Below, piece by piece: positions 12,335 to 24,769 of a stretch of DNA of 64,000 nt. The DNA lies in the NCBI GenBank assembly GCA_907163375.1, contig CAJQUW010001438.1, positions 1-64,000 on the forward strand. Direction: 5' to 3'. How positions within the stretch are numbered: the stretch's first letter is position 1; each line of letters opens with the position of its first letter. The notes below the pieces were generated by a model that saw nothing but the letters and a program-made list of their open reading frames with translations, was not told the origin of the DNA and did no database searches. The position numbers were made by a program, and so were the translations under genes. The stretch is from Prostheceraeus crozeri (lineage: Eukaryota > Platyhelminthes > Polycladida > Euryleptidae).

Positions 12335-13135
12335 TACAGCTATGGACAAAATTCACCGGACAGCAAAGTTTTTATGCTAAGATTCTTTCTATTGTCTACA
12401 AGAAAATATTGTGATACAGTTTAATACATCTAATTAGCCTAAATATGTTTCCTTTTTATACAGGTGTTGAAAAACAATTTTCTCGTTTTTGATGTTTATT
12501 TATTCCAGATTCTCGTTTTAGACAAAAGTGACCGGACACCTAAAATCCGGTGATTTTTGATAAAAAACATGATTTTTTAGTACTTTGTAGGAAATCCTTT
12601 TGCACGAATCACAGAATTCAAGCGGCGTGGCATGCTCATGATCAGCTGCTGACACTTTTCTGGGATTAAAACATGGTACCCAATGCATGAATTATTGATG
12701 CGATGAATCCACTTCGCGTAGTTGGAGCTCTTTCGTTTATTACTCGACCAACTTCCGTCCACAAATTTTCAAATGGGCTTTTATCGGGACTTTACCCTGG
12801 CCAGTCGTTGATATGATCAAATTCCGAACTTGAGAGCCACTCCTTGACCGTCTTTTCTCAGTGGCAGGGGACATTGTTATCCTGAAATAAAGCGTGACCA
12901 TCGTGGGAACTGCGCGGCAAGAGTTTGCTGCATTTCGTGATTCAGAATGTCCAGATACACTTTTTTGGTTCACTCTTTGTCCATTCTCCAACACTCAAAG
13001 TCGTCCCACACCATTGAATGAGAAGCACCCCCAAACAATCACGCTTGTGGGATGCTTCATCGTCGTCATCGTGCATCTCGGGTCAAAGCGTCACCAAAAA
13101 AATCAAGTGTCCGGTGACTTTTGTCCATAGCTGTA
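12335..13135 (-). mobile_element. Internally deleted Tc1/mariner element
   Basis: The ends at about 12335-12362 (CAGCTATGGACAAAATTCACC) and 13108-13135 (its inverted form, TGTCCGGTGACTTTTGTCCA) are terminal inverted repeats flanked by TA on both sides. An inner copy, GACAAAAGTGACCGGACAC, lies at about 12522-12540, a subterminal repeat arrangement known in the family. At 801 bp it is about half the usual 1.6 kb. Confidence 0.85.
12577..13100 (-). pseudogene. Tc1-type transposase remnant, C-terminal half
   Basis: Reading on the minus strand: CLGVLLIQWCGTT, then ALFQDNNVPCH (second catalytic Asp region), then NDWPG-SPDKSPFENLW (catalytic Glu region), then SMPRRLNSVIRAKGFPTKY at the C-terminus. 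The family protein is a DDE transposase that cuts and pastes the element at TA sites. The N-terminal helix-turn-helix region and first catalytic block are deleted, and several stops and frame changes interrupt what is left. Not functional. Confidence 0.85.
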
Positions 13136-13139
13136 TATA

Positions 13140-14505
13140 AAATTTTCGGTAAAGGGGGAGACGATGCGCCCCACCCCCCCCCAGGAGCGATAGTGTCTAA
13201 TCGCCAGCATTCAGGAACAGATATGACTTTTATTTTGTCGTTATATCTAGCATTTGATCAATACAGGTGCACATATAAAATACCATTAACACTGCGGGAA
13301 GAAACACTTATCTACAAAGCTCACACATTGATGCAGTTCATTACATCTCAAATCGAAATAGGAAGATATCTTTCAAACCTTGAAAATGGAAAATTCTTTA
13401 ATTCCACTTTCCTGTTGAAGTTAGTCAGATCAAAACCAAAAATTGCATCTAGCAATAGTTTCAGAGAATTTCTTCGATCGCTTCGATCTTAATAGCGATT
13501 CACTTTTCTCCAAAACTCGCATAATGACGCGATGATTAACATCGTCAAAAACAACTATGGGTGTGGTCTGTTTCCATGTAGGAAAGGACTTCGTGGAATG
13601 TCGCTCATTCATCATCGAAAAGTTAGAATATTGGAAAAATGTTGACTTTCTGAAAAGATTTATCCCCATTTAGCATCACATTATCTTCTAGAGAACTTGT
13701 TTTCAAGGAATGAATAATTGCGACAGCTACATGATCAGTTTCGAAACATGCCCGAACTTTGACTAGCAGTCAGGGCATTGCATAAAAGATGTTGTTGCTA
13801 AAAGATGATACATGTTTCACTAAACAAGGATGGAATGGTTCTGAAAAGTCACCATGAGGAAGACAATGAAGCTCTTCAAAATCTTTGTGTCACTGAGTTC
13901 TAAAATGCATTGAAAACAGCGCGCAAACTGAGATAATATAAATAAAGTTCGCTTGAGCCGCTAGTTTATTGTAAATTGATTGTAAAAAGTGCTTAAAATT
14001 AAGCGCATGTCTCTTCAGTTGAGAATGAAATGTTCGCGATACTTATAAGTAGAAATCTTACAACGAAATTTCAATAATGCTTACAAACGTTAAATTCTGA
14101 GAGATATTTTATCAAAGCCAAAAGACATGGAATCAATACGATGTATAGTTGTATGTAAAGTGATATTTTTGTCTAAAATTCACCATAGTTTTCAGTCTTC
14201 ATCTTATTTTCAAAACTTTCTGTGGTAGACTGTGAAAGACTTTTATTCTTTCCATCTTTTTTATTGCTTTGTTATAGGAAGTAGCTGTTTTATTGAATTG
14301 ACTAAGACGTAGTCAAAAGCTCTACAATACATTTGATTATTGACTATGTCTTGCATCCAGTGCAGTCTTCTATTGTCATGCACTCGGTATTCACTTCTTT
14401 GATGACACATTTTCCATATATTTTTGTCTAGAAACAAAAGATGATGGAAGGCAAATACATTTCAAGGATTCTTTCTTGACAATGTATGCTGGGTATGTGA
14501 GGAGT
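13140..14505. other. No gene recognised
   Basis: A 123-codon frame at 13121-13492 runs through this stretch but begins inside the Tc1 end and shows no domain. A short C-run occurs near 13170. Otherwise AT-rich and featureless to me. Confidence 0.5.
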
Positions 14506-15179
14506 TATAAGTCGGCAGCCAGAACGAGTTTCTGCAGGGAACGAGGCCGAAAATGAGACTTTCACAGAATGATGTCTATGCCTACTTTGAATCGGCACGT
14601 CTGCCGAGTTCTAGTGAGTTCCTCTTCTTGTTAGACAGGATCAAAGAAAAACACATGTAAATCCAATGGGGACGCAGATAGCAGCTTTTGGCTAAATGAA
14701 ATAGTGTATGTTTTTCTCTGATTAAACCAAAAGTACCAAGCCGAGAGTCACAACTTTTGACATGGAATTTCTTCAGGTCATTCCCTAGCATGTACATGTG
14801 CTATTATCATGCATTTGATCGGTAATGTGTGTGAGAATGTGGTTGAATGTGGATAAAGGTGCTCAAAATGTTTGTGATTTCCGACATTAAGAGGCTCGCC
14901 AAATCTAAATGTGTTTAGCTTTATACACAGGGTGCGATGAACATGAAAGAAAATGACCTGAATACATTCCATACCAAAAATGATGACTGGGCTTTGTACC
15001 TTTCGTTTAATAGTAGTAGTAGTAGTAGTAGCGTTTATTCACAAACTGATAATCACAAAGTTACACATTCAATGTTACAGATTTCAAATCAAGACATACG
15101 GTTAAGAAATATAAGTAAAGAAGTGACACGAATACAGTGAAATCAATAGGTCAAGCATAAAGGAACAAAAAAAATAAGT

Positions 15180-17735
15180 AGACTAACATAAACCATTCTG
15201 TAGGCATGAAACCCACGGAAAGAATGAATTCAATCGACGTGTCGTGCTGGAGCATGGCACTCTTAATTTCTTAGTAACACTTAATCTCTCAGGAACCAAG
15301 TCGTGTAGAGGATGCGAAATGTTTATCTCTGATGTCTGCAAGAGATGCAAAGCAAAATTCAAGTTTCTCGGCTATCGGGGGAAATTTGTCACAGGAACAA
15401 GTAGAGTTACAGAAAGTCTATGGGCTCTTCTCTGAAACTTTTCCAATCGATCACAAAGGGTTGAGGGAAGACAACCGTACACGGGGGATGCATATAGAAA
15501 ATACTGAGTTATCAGAGAATGATATACATTTATCAGAGTATGAGACGGCAGAAGGACTTCAGAGATTTAATCACTAAAGTCTGCGAGATGCAGCTGTTAA
15601 GAGTTGTGAAATTTGGACATTCCATTTCAGACGATTATTTAAAGTTATGCCGAGGAGTCTAAGGGATTCTTCTTTTAAAAAACCATTCTCATGTGCAATG
15701 GTAGCACCAGTGGAACGCTGTATAGTCATTGCTTGCACTTTTGACCCTGTTCAAGGACAACCCCTTTATCTTGAAATATGGACTCACAAATACCAAGATC
15801 GACTGAAGAAGAACCATCATGTTGTACAAATTCAACAACTGTCACATCATCTGCATATAACACACATTCAATGTTTCCAAAAGGAAGATTGATGCATCCC
15901 ATAAAAGCTGCAAATAGTGTTGGACCCAAAACTGAACCTTGGGGAACTCCAGAGCACACTGATGCTGTTGGACCATAACTATTCAAAATCCATGTTGCAA
16001 GCCACAAGAATTCAAATAATTGATTAAACGCCGATGTTGAAGCTTATCAAAAGCCCTGGCCAAGTCGAGACAGTACACGTTAACGGATGCCGTTGATTTC
16101 TGATCGAGGAAGCGTGTTATAATAATATCACACAACTCAACGAGGGGCGGTAGTTTGTAGACCCTACGGTCTATACGCATGTTGACGAGGTCCATAGCAT
16201 GAAACAATGTCGAATTTCATTCGGCCTAAAACTATTCTTTCGAATATCTTTGAGATTGAGGGCAAGAGAGAGATAAGTCGAAAGTCACTTATTTCAGGAG
16301 AAGTACACTTAGGAATGAGGGCAAACAAAAGCCATTTTAAAGAGGCGAGGAATGTCCTTTCGTTAAAATTGACATGTTGAAGATTTCTGTGAGAGGGTCT
16401 GCACAGAAAGTGGGCCCCAACGCTCAGCAATTTCGGAGGAAATGAGATCAGAACCTTGTGACTTTCTGAGGCTCAAATGACTGAGGGTGATGATAGACAC
16501 TCTGCTCGTCTATGGAAAAGTCCCAGGATTCATCCATCAGAGGTAATAAATTCTCATCATTACCATCATTGAAATTTTTTTAAGGAATTCATCAGTCATT
16601 TGATGTAGCAGATTCTCCAGGTTACCTGAATTCTCCACGAGAACACTCCACGGATCTTTATTTTCGAGCCCCTGATGACATTTACCACGTTCCATACATC
16701 TTTTGGTTTTGAATTCTTTGCAACCCATATTTGTTTAGCACTTGCAATTTCTTGTTTCACTTTCTGCTTATAGTGATGGTATTCTTGCCAATTTCTCGAA
16801 CGGAAACGCCCGCCCATCTTCGATTTATTAACGATTTCAAAACCGGAGTTATCCACGGCTTATCTTTAGATGTAAAGTAGATTTCACGCGGTACAGCGGA
16901 GACCACCCTATGTCGACATACAGTTGGTAAAATGATTGAACCATATCATCAACTGATTGCTCACAATTAATGATGCTGAAGTCAGTAGCAGATAGACGAC
17001 TCAGATATTCAGCAATGTTAGACCTGCGATAGTCCCAAACTATTGCTTGACGAGAAGATTCTGTGGTCCAATCGGTGAGATCTTGGTATTAGTAAAAATA
17101 CTGTTATGGTCGGAGTTCTTCAATGGGGGTCGATTATCGCGGAAGTTGTGTAGGACGAGCATAAGTCTTCATCAATCCAAATATGGTCGATAATTTTATT
17201 ATTTCGAGTGGAACCGCATACTTTATTAACCAGGCACAACTGCTCTCGAAGAAACTCAGTATTCAAATCGTTGAAGTCGCGTGACCATGATCCCTGCCTC
17301 TGGATACCGAAGTTGAAATATTATCAATTTCGGACACAATGAAATGCAGTACGTCGTACATGATGAAATCTATTCAAACCAGGAGGGAAATAAGTTGCAC
17401 AGCAACATGACGGAGCAGGTCAGTTTTTGAATATGGATGAATATGATTTCAACTGAATGTGGAGCATCCAACTCAGGAAGAAGAACTGATGACTTGAATG
17501 AGTTTTCGATCCAGAGACAAACCCCACCACCACGGCGTCCGATTCGATCCTGTCTAAGTAAGCTATAGTTATCTAATAAAAGAAGATTGTCACTGATGTC
17601 CCCATGAAGCCATGATTCTGTAATGACAATTATGTCAGGGACGTAGACAAGAAAACTGTTATTTGAAGTTCATCAATTTTCGGAAGAATTGACCGAGCGT
17701 TCGTTAGAAAAATAGATGGGTATGACTGCCTCTCA
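15180..17735 (-). pseudogene. LINE-b ORF2: APE endonuclease plus reverse transcriptase
   Basis: Minus-strand motifs in order: FLTNARSILPKIDELQ; ITESWLHGDISD; GRRGGGVCLWIENS; FNDLNTEFLREQ; IIDHIWIDEDLC; and the catalytic NSDHN near 17115. The linker DKPWITPVLKSLIN and WQEYHHYKQKVKQEI follow at about 16860-16740. RT blocks come next: SDFRLISLLPS, LDLARAFDKLQHRRL, SGVPQGSVLGP and the active-site YADD near 15860. The tail DRLEKFQRRAHRLSV is near 15450. Multiple frame changes and stops break it, but every expected domain is still there and in order. Confidence 0.87.
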
Positions 17736-17756
17736 GGTAAAATCAACGGTGAAAAT

Positions 17757-18475
17757 TCGTCAGAGATCTGATCGCAAACGAATGGAACCACGATACATCA
17801 CAACATCCTCCACCCCGTTGTCTCGTCTCTGCTTGCATTCGGTCCTTACTGCTTTCTCTATCTCCGCTGCATCTTGGTCAAGTCAGCATGAATTAAAAAA
17901 TGTCTTTATATTCAGTGTTTTTTAATGATATTTTGCTTTTCTTAACACTTTGGCTCTCGCGGCATTGTTGGTAAGCGAAACACGAAGTAAGTCGAAACTC
18001 CCTTCTTACCAGACGTCCTATTCGTCTGACATCTTCAACCACGGTGTCAACATCAAGTTCTTCAGTAATAATCTTTTCTACCTCGCGCTTGTCTGCAGCG
18101 ATTCTCTCCTCAACTGTTCCCACTGCTTCACCCAAACCGTGAAAGATGACGCTATTCATCCTATTTACTCGATCATCCATCTCAATTAAGCCCAATTCAA
18201 TGGATTCCTCTTTTGAAAATTCGATCATCTCTTTCAGTGAAGCTATTTCAGATTGAAAAATAGTCTGGTCTCTCTTAATGGAGGCAACTGACTCTTCAAT
18301 AGCTTGAAAACGTAACAGTCAAGTTTTCAATGTCACGTTTTAGCGTGTTGAAATTATTTTTGAAAGACTCAATGGTCTCTTCCTTTGATTCTTTAATCAG
18401 ATGTTTTATTTCAGACAGTTGATTTATCTGTAAGGATCCAGATCTCAAACGTTTCGGTGTTGGATTGTTCGCCAT
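17757..18475 (-). pseudogene. LINE-b ORF1 (coiled coil plus RNA-binding-type region)
   Basis: Translation from the ATG at 18475 begins MANNPTPKRLRSGSLQ. It continues into a heptad-rich segment (EESVASIKRDQTIFQSEIAS), consistent with a trimerising coiled coil, after a frameshift near 18310. Then comes MNSVIFHGLGEAVG, with DVDTVVEDVRRIGRLVR, the form seen in the central RNA-binding domain of CR1/L2-type ORF1 proteins. After a further frame change the C-terminus reads AVRTECKQRRDNG and RGSIRLRSDL before a stop. In the family, ORF1 protein coats element RNA in the cytoplasm. Frameshifts make this copy inactive. Confidence 0.8.
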
Positions 18476-19344
18476 TGTTTGTTGTTACAAAGAGCGGTGA
18501 CAGATCGTAACATAGAAATGTTAGCGTGCTTGATGCCTGTATCGAGCTGCTTGTAGATTCCACTAAAAATAGCTCCAAGTGGAGATTCTCGTCACAGTCA
18601 CGTGATAAGCGATCGATAATCAGCAATCCAACCGGCGAGGAGGTGTGGACAAAAATCCAGAAAATAACAGCTGATGGTCGGAATACGGCTGACAATACCA
18701 GCTCGCTCAAGCAACCACGAATCAATCAAACTTTAACGGAGGCACTGCAGATCAGCCTACACAAGCGATGACGTCGGATAACAATAGGATGAATTGACAC
18801 TTAGTAAAATCCGAATGTGTGACCAGCCACAGCGAAGCGACGAATGAGTCAAATTCACCAAATCCACTGTCAATCTCGAAAACACAAATATCCCACCGAA
18901 AAACGAGGAATTGACCAAAACCAAAGACAGCAAAAGACGGACTAGATCGAGGACGAACTCAATGACACCGAGACTCAACCAAAAAGGACACCGAGAAACA
19001 CCAAGACGACGGAAAATATCAATCCAGACGGCAGACAGGCAAGAGCGCACAACCGCACGACACGACGCACAATATTTTAGAAAATAATCAGTTAATTAAC
19101 TGATAATCAATAATTAGAGATAATCAGAGAAAACATAGAAAAATTTCATTTTAGCCAAAAACTGCAATCTGCGTCCCATTGGATTTACATGTGTTTTTCT
19201 TTGATTCCGTCTGACAAGAAGAGGAACGCACTAGAACTCGGCAGACGTGCAGATTCGTAGTAGGCAGAAGATGTAGATCATTCTGTGAAAGTCTCATTTT
19301 CGGTCTCGTTCCCTGCAGAAACTCGTTCTGGCTGCCGGACTAAT

Positions 19345-20388
19345 AGGGGCCAAGATAGCTATCATCAACATTCAGATTTACATTGGAACGCCCAGAATCA
19401 GAAGCACTAGCTAGCCTTCACAGTAGCAACGATTGAATGCTGATTCAATATTCATTCAAGTTACATTCACATTCTCTGTGAAAATTGCAGGACTTTATGC
19501 AGGCATGTTCACAAACGTGCTGGCTTTCGGAAAGACTGAGCAGCGTTTGTCATAAGGCAAGAAACAAAAAATGTGGTTTGTGTTCAACTTCTACAGTGAC
19601 CCGGGGGAAATCCCCTGATTTCGAGGAGAATGTCTGGGGAACGGAAGTACTGTAATTGAAGTGGAATCATAGTGTTCAACAACAAGCAAGCTTGAGACGC
19701 ATCGAAGCAAATATATCATAATTGATCCTTTTTGTCAACTGGTTTCAACTCCTTAACAGACTTCTTCTAATTCAATCTATCTGACCTTTGTAGCTATAAA
19801 TTCTGTCAAGCACCTCAAGATAATGTGATAAAACTATTGAAAAACGACATTCGTATCAATTATGAGTATCTACAGCCCTTATTCAGGATATTCTCCAATC
19901 GCTCTTTAATATAAAGTAAATTGATTCTTCTTATCGAAAATGCTAGAGTAATTTATTCACATGAGAGCAATAAACAACTGTCGGAGAGTATTTAAATTGT
20001 CTCATTTGCGTTTATTTACCTTTGTTAAATAAATCTGATGTCAATCGACGTGTTAGCCGAGTGATATAAATAAGGATGACAATTGCGAATTTAGCAAAAA
20101 TTTGCGATGTTTTGAAATCATTGGGTGCAAGAATCTTTATGGAATTTAATGACATAGGCATTTGACGCACATATGAAACAAATAATGTGCTAGATATTGA
20201 TAAATAAAGTGAAGTTGCATTCTGAAAATAAATGAATGATTTCAGAATGAGCTAATGTGCAATCGTCATGATAATCAAGGCCCATAACCACAAGCGGAAT
20301 AAGACCATCTCATGATTTTAAGTCGTTTGGTCGCAACATTTTCGAGACTACTCAACTGCGAGAATGATTTTTGACGATGGTTTAGTAC
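19345..20388. other. No gene recognised
   Basis: AT-rich sequence with no ORF of note, no repeat shared elsewhere in the window and no RNA gene that I can see. Confidence 0.55.
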
Positions 20389-21850
20389 GTGAACTGTCAA
20401 AGCTTTCCTACTGTGAATGAACTCGGTGCAATGCCGACATTAGAGGAAGTGATGAAAGCCGCGTTCGACTGCCTAGAAATCGGAGATCGCCAAGACAGTC
20501 TATCAGCTGAAGTCTTTCAGCATGGAGGATTTTCTTGCATGGAACTATGTCAACATGCTGGGAGCAACCGGGTGATCTCTCGTCAGTGGAAGGATGCTGA
20601 AATCGATACCATCTACAACAGAAAAGGAGACAGGGTCGACTGTAACAACAGCAGAGGTATGTGGCAGGAAAGGTTTCTCACAGAGGGGGGGGGGGGGGGG
20701 GGGGTATTCTTCTCCAGCGTCTTCTCGGGAAATTCACCGACCGATATCATCAGAATCTCAGTGCGGATTTAGGGCAAACAGATGCACCATAGACATGAAT
20801 TCCACGTCCCAATTATTATTGGTGAAGTGTCGCGAACAACGGAAGGGTATCTGTTTTGGATTTGTCGACTTAACAAAAGCTTTTGACACGGTTTGATTCT
20901 ATGGAAAGTTTTAGAGAAATATGAATGTCCTCCAAACAGTTCTACCACTGGTACGTCAGCTTCATGTGGATATGCAAGCTATAGGTGGGATGCTATCGGA
21001 AGCATTCAATGTGAATTCCGGTGTGAAAACAAGGATGTGTACTTGGGCCTGTGCTTTTTCAACATCTTCATCGAATGCGGATAAACACTACTGTCCAAAG
21101 AAAAGTTCACTCCAAATGATGGTATTCCTATCAAGAATCGATTCGGTGGAAGCCTCTTCAACCTTAGTAGATTCATGGCAGAAACGAAGACGTCCAGCTC
21201 TGTCCTATTTGACCTTCATTATGCAGACAACATCATGCATGAAGCATACACAATAGCTTGTCCCTGCAGATAAAGCCTAGGAAAAAACAAAAGGTGTGCA
21301 ACGATCTGTATTACTCGTCCTCAGGGCGATTTTCCTTTTCCATCAATGAAGTTACATTGAAAACTTACCACCCATTTCGAGTATTTTGGTAGCCTGATTT
21401 CCAGCTCAGGCCAGGATTGATGAAGAGAAATCACCGACTAGCTGCTGCTTCCTCTGCATTTGGAAGAATTACGACTAAGAGTCTTTTCACAATCGTAATC
21501 TGCGTCCTAGTATAAAGATTTCAGTATATACAAGGCGGTTTGCATCTCAACTTTGCTATACGGAGCTGAATAGTGGACTCCCTACCGTCGTCATATAATG
21601 CACTGAAAAAGTCCCAATGTCTACAGCGCATTATGGGATTCAGCTGGTCAGACCGTGTACACACATCGAGATTTTGGCAAGATGATACAAATGTTTATCA
21701 AAGCCTTGGTAATCACTCGTCAGCTGAGATGATTAAGACACGTCATTCGATTGCCGTCGTCGGCCCCGAAGGACAACTTCAAATTCAGTTTTTAAAGCAT
21801 CTGAAGACGAAGCCATGTTTCTGCCGACATGGACATCATAAATACATGGA
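20389..21850 (+). mobile_element. Non-LTR retrotransposon remnant (LINE-c)
   Basis: Frames in order give PTLEEVMKA; WKDAEIDTIYNRKGDR; SESQCGFRANRCTIDM; FGFVDLTKAFDTV; VRQLHVDM; SEAFNVNSGVK; FGGSLFNLSRFMAETKT; LHYADN in place of YADD; FGRITTKSLF; and ISTLLYGAE. This is a LINE reverse transcriptase of a type common in fish and marine invertebrates; I cannot fix the clade. At least five frames are used. A run of 20 G at 20685-20704 interrupts the coding part between the fingers region and the CGFRA block. No endonuclease is visible upstream, so it is 5'-truncated. Confidence 0.82.
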
Positions 21851-21859
21851 GATTATGGA

Positions 21860-22700
21860 ATGAGTGGTGATGACTGCTTTCACTGAAATCTTTTGAGGAA
21901 TCCAACAATTGAGAAATACTTCTTTCAGATTTACCAAAATTCATCCTTGTACTGAATATAGGTTCAGCACTTAACGGGATTGCATATTATCTTATTATGT
22001 ACGCAAGAGTAATGCCTGTAAGACCAGATGAGCCAACAATACAAGAGCAACACAGAATACGGAAGAAGGTGAACTCAACACAATTAATTCCCTGTATGAT
22101 AAAACATCACACCATTGATCATTCATGTGGCATGGGGATAGCACACGTACATTGCATACCGGACAGGCCTTACACAAACAAACTTCTTGTCATTTACAAC
22201 CTTACATTGCCGAAATATAGGAACCACAGAATTAGACTGATAACCGTATCACTTTTCTAGAACTAAAAAACTTATTCAAAACGATGGCACATTCAGGAAC
22301 TTACTAAATGGGCAAAAAAGAAATTTTCAATGCCTTACAGAGATAGGGAAAAATAGTCGTTCGACGCTTGCGGATTGCTGTGAATTCCATTAAAATGCTC
22401 CGATCGTCTCGATTCCTTCAGATTCGAAGAGTTCAAGTCATTGCGCAGAAGTTTACTCGGCAATGTTGGTCCTTTCGATCATTATTGAAAAGGTTAGCAG
22501 GCGCACGAAAAAACGTTCACAAACTTCTCTGTAAGAACTTGACATCGTCTGTGTCTCTTTGCTGTGTGATCCAGTTGATAACAGTCACTGAAACTTCACA
22601 CAATTTGGCGCATTTCAATGTTCAACTGGCTGGTCTTTGTTCGATTTCTATGGTATTACGTCAACAGATTGTGATCATTAAAGTTGCATGTTCCAATGTT
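21860..22700. other. No gene; weak repeat shared with 54497-54625
   Basis: An 87-codon frame at 21997-22260 has no recognisable domain. From about 22276, AAAACGATGGCACA and, further on, TCCTTCAGATTCGAAGA resemble a stretch at 54497-54625 in the same orientation, suggesting an old dispersed repeat. Nothing else is evident. Confidence 0.45.
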
Positions 22701-23475
22701 TCCTTTCTACCACCATTTCCACTTTAATTACAGAACTCTGCTGTTATATTCAAGAATCCAGAAAACAAACAGATTTATTTCAGCATTTCAAGTTTATATT
22801 TCAGATTGAAGCATTTATATTTTTGACAACTAGCATTTTAATTTCAGAGAAATTTTTGTGCGTGTGTTTAAATCATTTGTATTTGAGAATGCAACACTTA
22901 TATTTCAGACTTTGTCATTTCTAATTCAGAAATAGACTTTTATATTTCAGAAATGATCATTTATAGTTCATTTTTAGTCATTTTATTTCAGAATTCCAGA
23001 ATAGACGATATATATTTAAGAAAGTGTCATTTATATTTCAGATTTGCAGTTTTATTTTCAGAAATGATCATTTATAATTCACTTTTAGTCATTTATATTT
23101 CAGGAATTCCAGAAAAGACGATATATATTTAGAAAGTGTCATTTATATTTCAGATTTGCAGTTTATATTTCAGAAATGATCATTTATAATTCACATTTAG
23201 TCATTTATACTTCAGAATTCCAGAGGAAAAGACGATATATATTTAAGAAAGTGTCTTTTATATTTCTGATTTGCAGTTTATATTTCAGAACCGGTCATTT
23301 CCAATTAGGATATCTGCACCTATAATTCAGACGCTAGAAGTAATTCAGAATACGTCATTTATATTTCAAGAAATCCCCATTTCACTTTCAGAATTGAGTC
23401 ACTTGCAATCCAGATGTCAAGTTTTAATTTCAGAAACGGTAAAATATATTTCAGAATGCATCAATTTAATTTAAG

Positions 23476-23894
23476 CACTTCTCTGTTGTCAGAAAATGCT
23501 TGGCCAAAGATCCGAATAGTGTGCAGGAGGCTAAGGTTATAATTGGCCAACACAGATGATTGATAAAATTCTGTTGGTGACAATGCAAGTGCCGATAAAG
23601 ACCGTTGTGCAAATTTGTTTGAGGACCCCCCACCAATCCCCCCCCCCCCCCCCGTCAAACCCACGCACCCCCCCCCATTATTACGAATCCTGCATGCATG
23701 CATTTATTCCACCGCGAATGCATTGCTCCTATTTACGAACAGCGTCAATTGCGTTAAATTTAAAATCTCTGGATGAAAAAACGCATCTTTTATCTTACAA
23801 AATCAAATTAAAGAATATTGAATATCTCACAAAGTGATAGAGCTTCTATTTTATTGAAAATGCCACTTCTGATTTAAAGAAACAAATTCTGAAG
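23476..23894. other. Spacer of the 2.85-kb palindrome
   Basis: Unique-looking spacer with C-runs near 23640-23680 and a GCATGCATGCATT word near 23692-23704. Short frames cross it but no protein family is recognisable. Confidence 0.6.
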
Positions 23895-24769
23895 AATTCG
23901 ACATTCTCAAATTAAATTGATGCATTCTGAAATATATTTTACCGTTTCTGAAATTAAAACTTGACATCTGGATTGCAAGTGACCAATTCTGAAAGTGAAA
24001 TGGGGATTTCTGAAATATTAATGACGTATTCTGAATTTACTTCTAGCGTCTGAATTATAGGTGCAGATATCTCAAATTGAAATGACCGGTTCTGAAATAT
24101 AAACTGCAAATCTGAAATATAAATGACACTTTCTTAAATATATTTCAATCCGTCTTTTTCTTGAATTCTGAGTATAATGACTAAATGTGAAATTATAAAG
24201 ACATTTCTGGATTTATAAACTGCAAATCTGAAATATAATGACACTTTTCTTAAATATATATCGTCTTTTTCTGGAATTCTGAAGTATTAAATGACTAAAT
24301 GTGAATTATAAATGATCATTTCTGAAATATAACTGCAAAATCTGAATTTAAATGTCACTTTTCTTAATATATATATTAGTCTTTTCTGGAATCTGAAATA
24401 AATGAATAAAAAAAAGTGAACTTATAATGATCAATTTCTGAAATATAAATGCAAATCTGAAATATAAATGACACTTTCGTTAAATATATATCGTCTTTTC
24501 TGGAATTCTGAAATATAAAGGACTTACTTAAAAAGTGAATTATAAATGATCATTTCTGAAATATAAACTGCAAATCTGAATTAGAAATGACACATTCTTA
24601 AAAATATATTCGTCACTTTTCTAGAATTCTGAAATAGAAATGACTAAAAATGAACTAAAAATATCATATCTGAATATAAAGTCTATTTCTTAATAGAAAA
24701 TGACAAGTCTGAAAATATAAGTGTTTGCATTCTCAAATACAAATGATTTAAACACAAACGCAACAAAAT

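Larger units (their letters stand above)
15011..19120 (-). mobile_element. LINE with ORF1 and ORF2, CR1/Jockey-type (LINE-b)
   Basis: The 3' end is at 15011-15035: on the minus strand, GTGAATAAACG followed by a (CTA)n tract. The 5' side extends to about 19120, where M1 arm sequence resumes. The M1 arm reads through as CGTTTAA then TCAGAGAAAAC when the insert is removed, which fixes both boundaries; the only possible target duplication is TAA. About 4.1 kb with ORF1, endonuclease, RT and 3' end all represented makes it near full length. It is younger than M1 copy B. Confidence 0.88.
14511..19340. mobile_element. MITE family M1, copy B, split by a LINE
   Basis: The left end GTCGGCAGCCAGAACGAG (14511) and the right end, inverted GTCCGGCAGCCAGAACGAG (ending 19340), are flanked by TAA on both sides (14508-14510 and 19341-19343). 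A TAA duplication would fit the PIF/Harbinger superfamily, but no transposase is present. The left arm runs to about 14800. The right arm is 14935-15010 plus 19121-19340, with a LINE inserted between. Without the LINE the element is about 720 bp, close to copy A at 3968-4636. The arms are about 295 bp. Confidence 0.82.

Noticed and set aside
13121-13492. 123-codon plus-strand frame
   Set aside because: It starts inside the Tc1 terminal repeat and its translation has low-complexity hydrophobic and charged stretches with no family resemblance.
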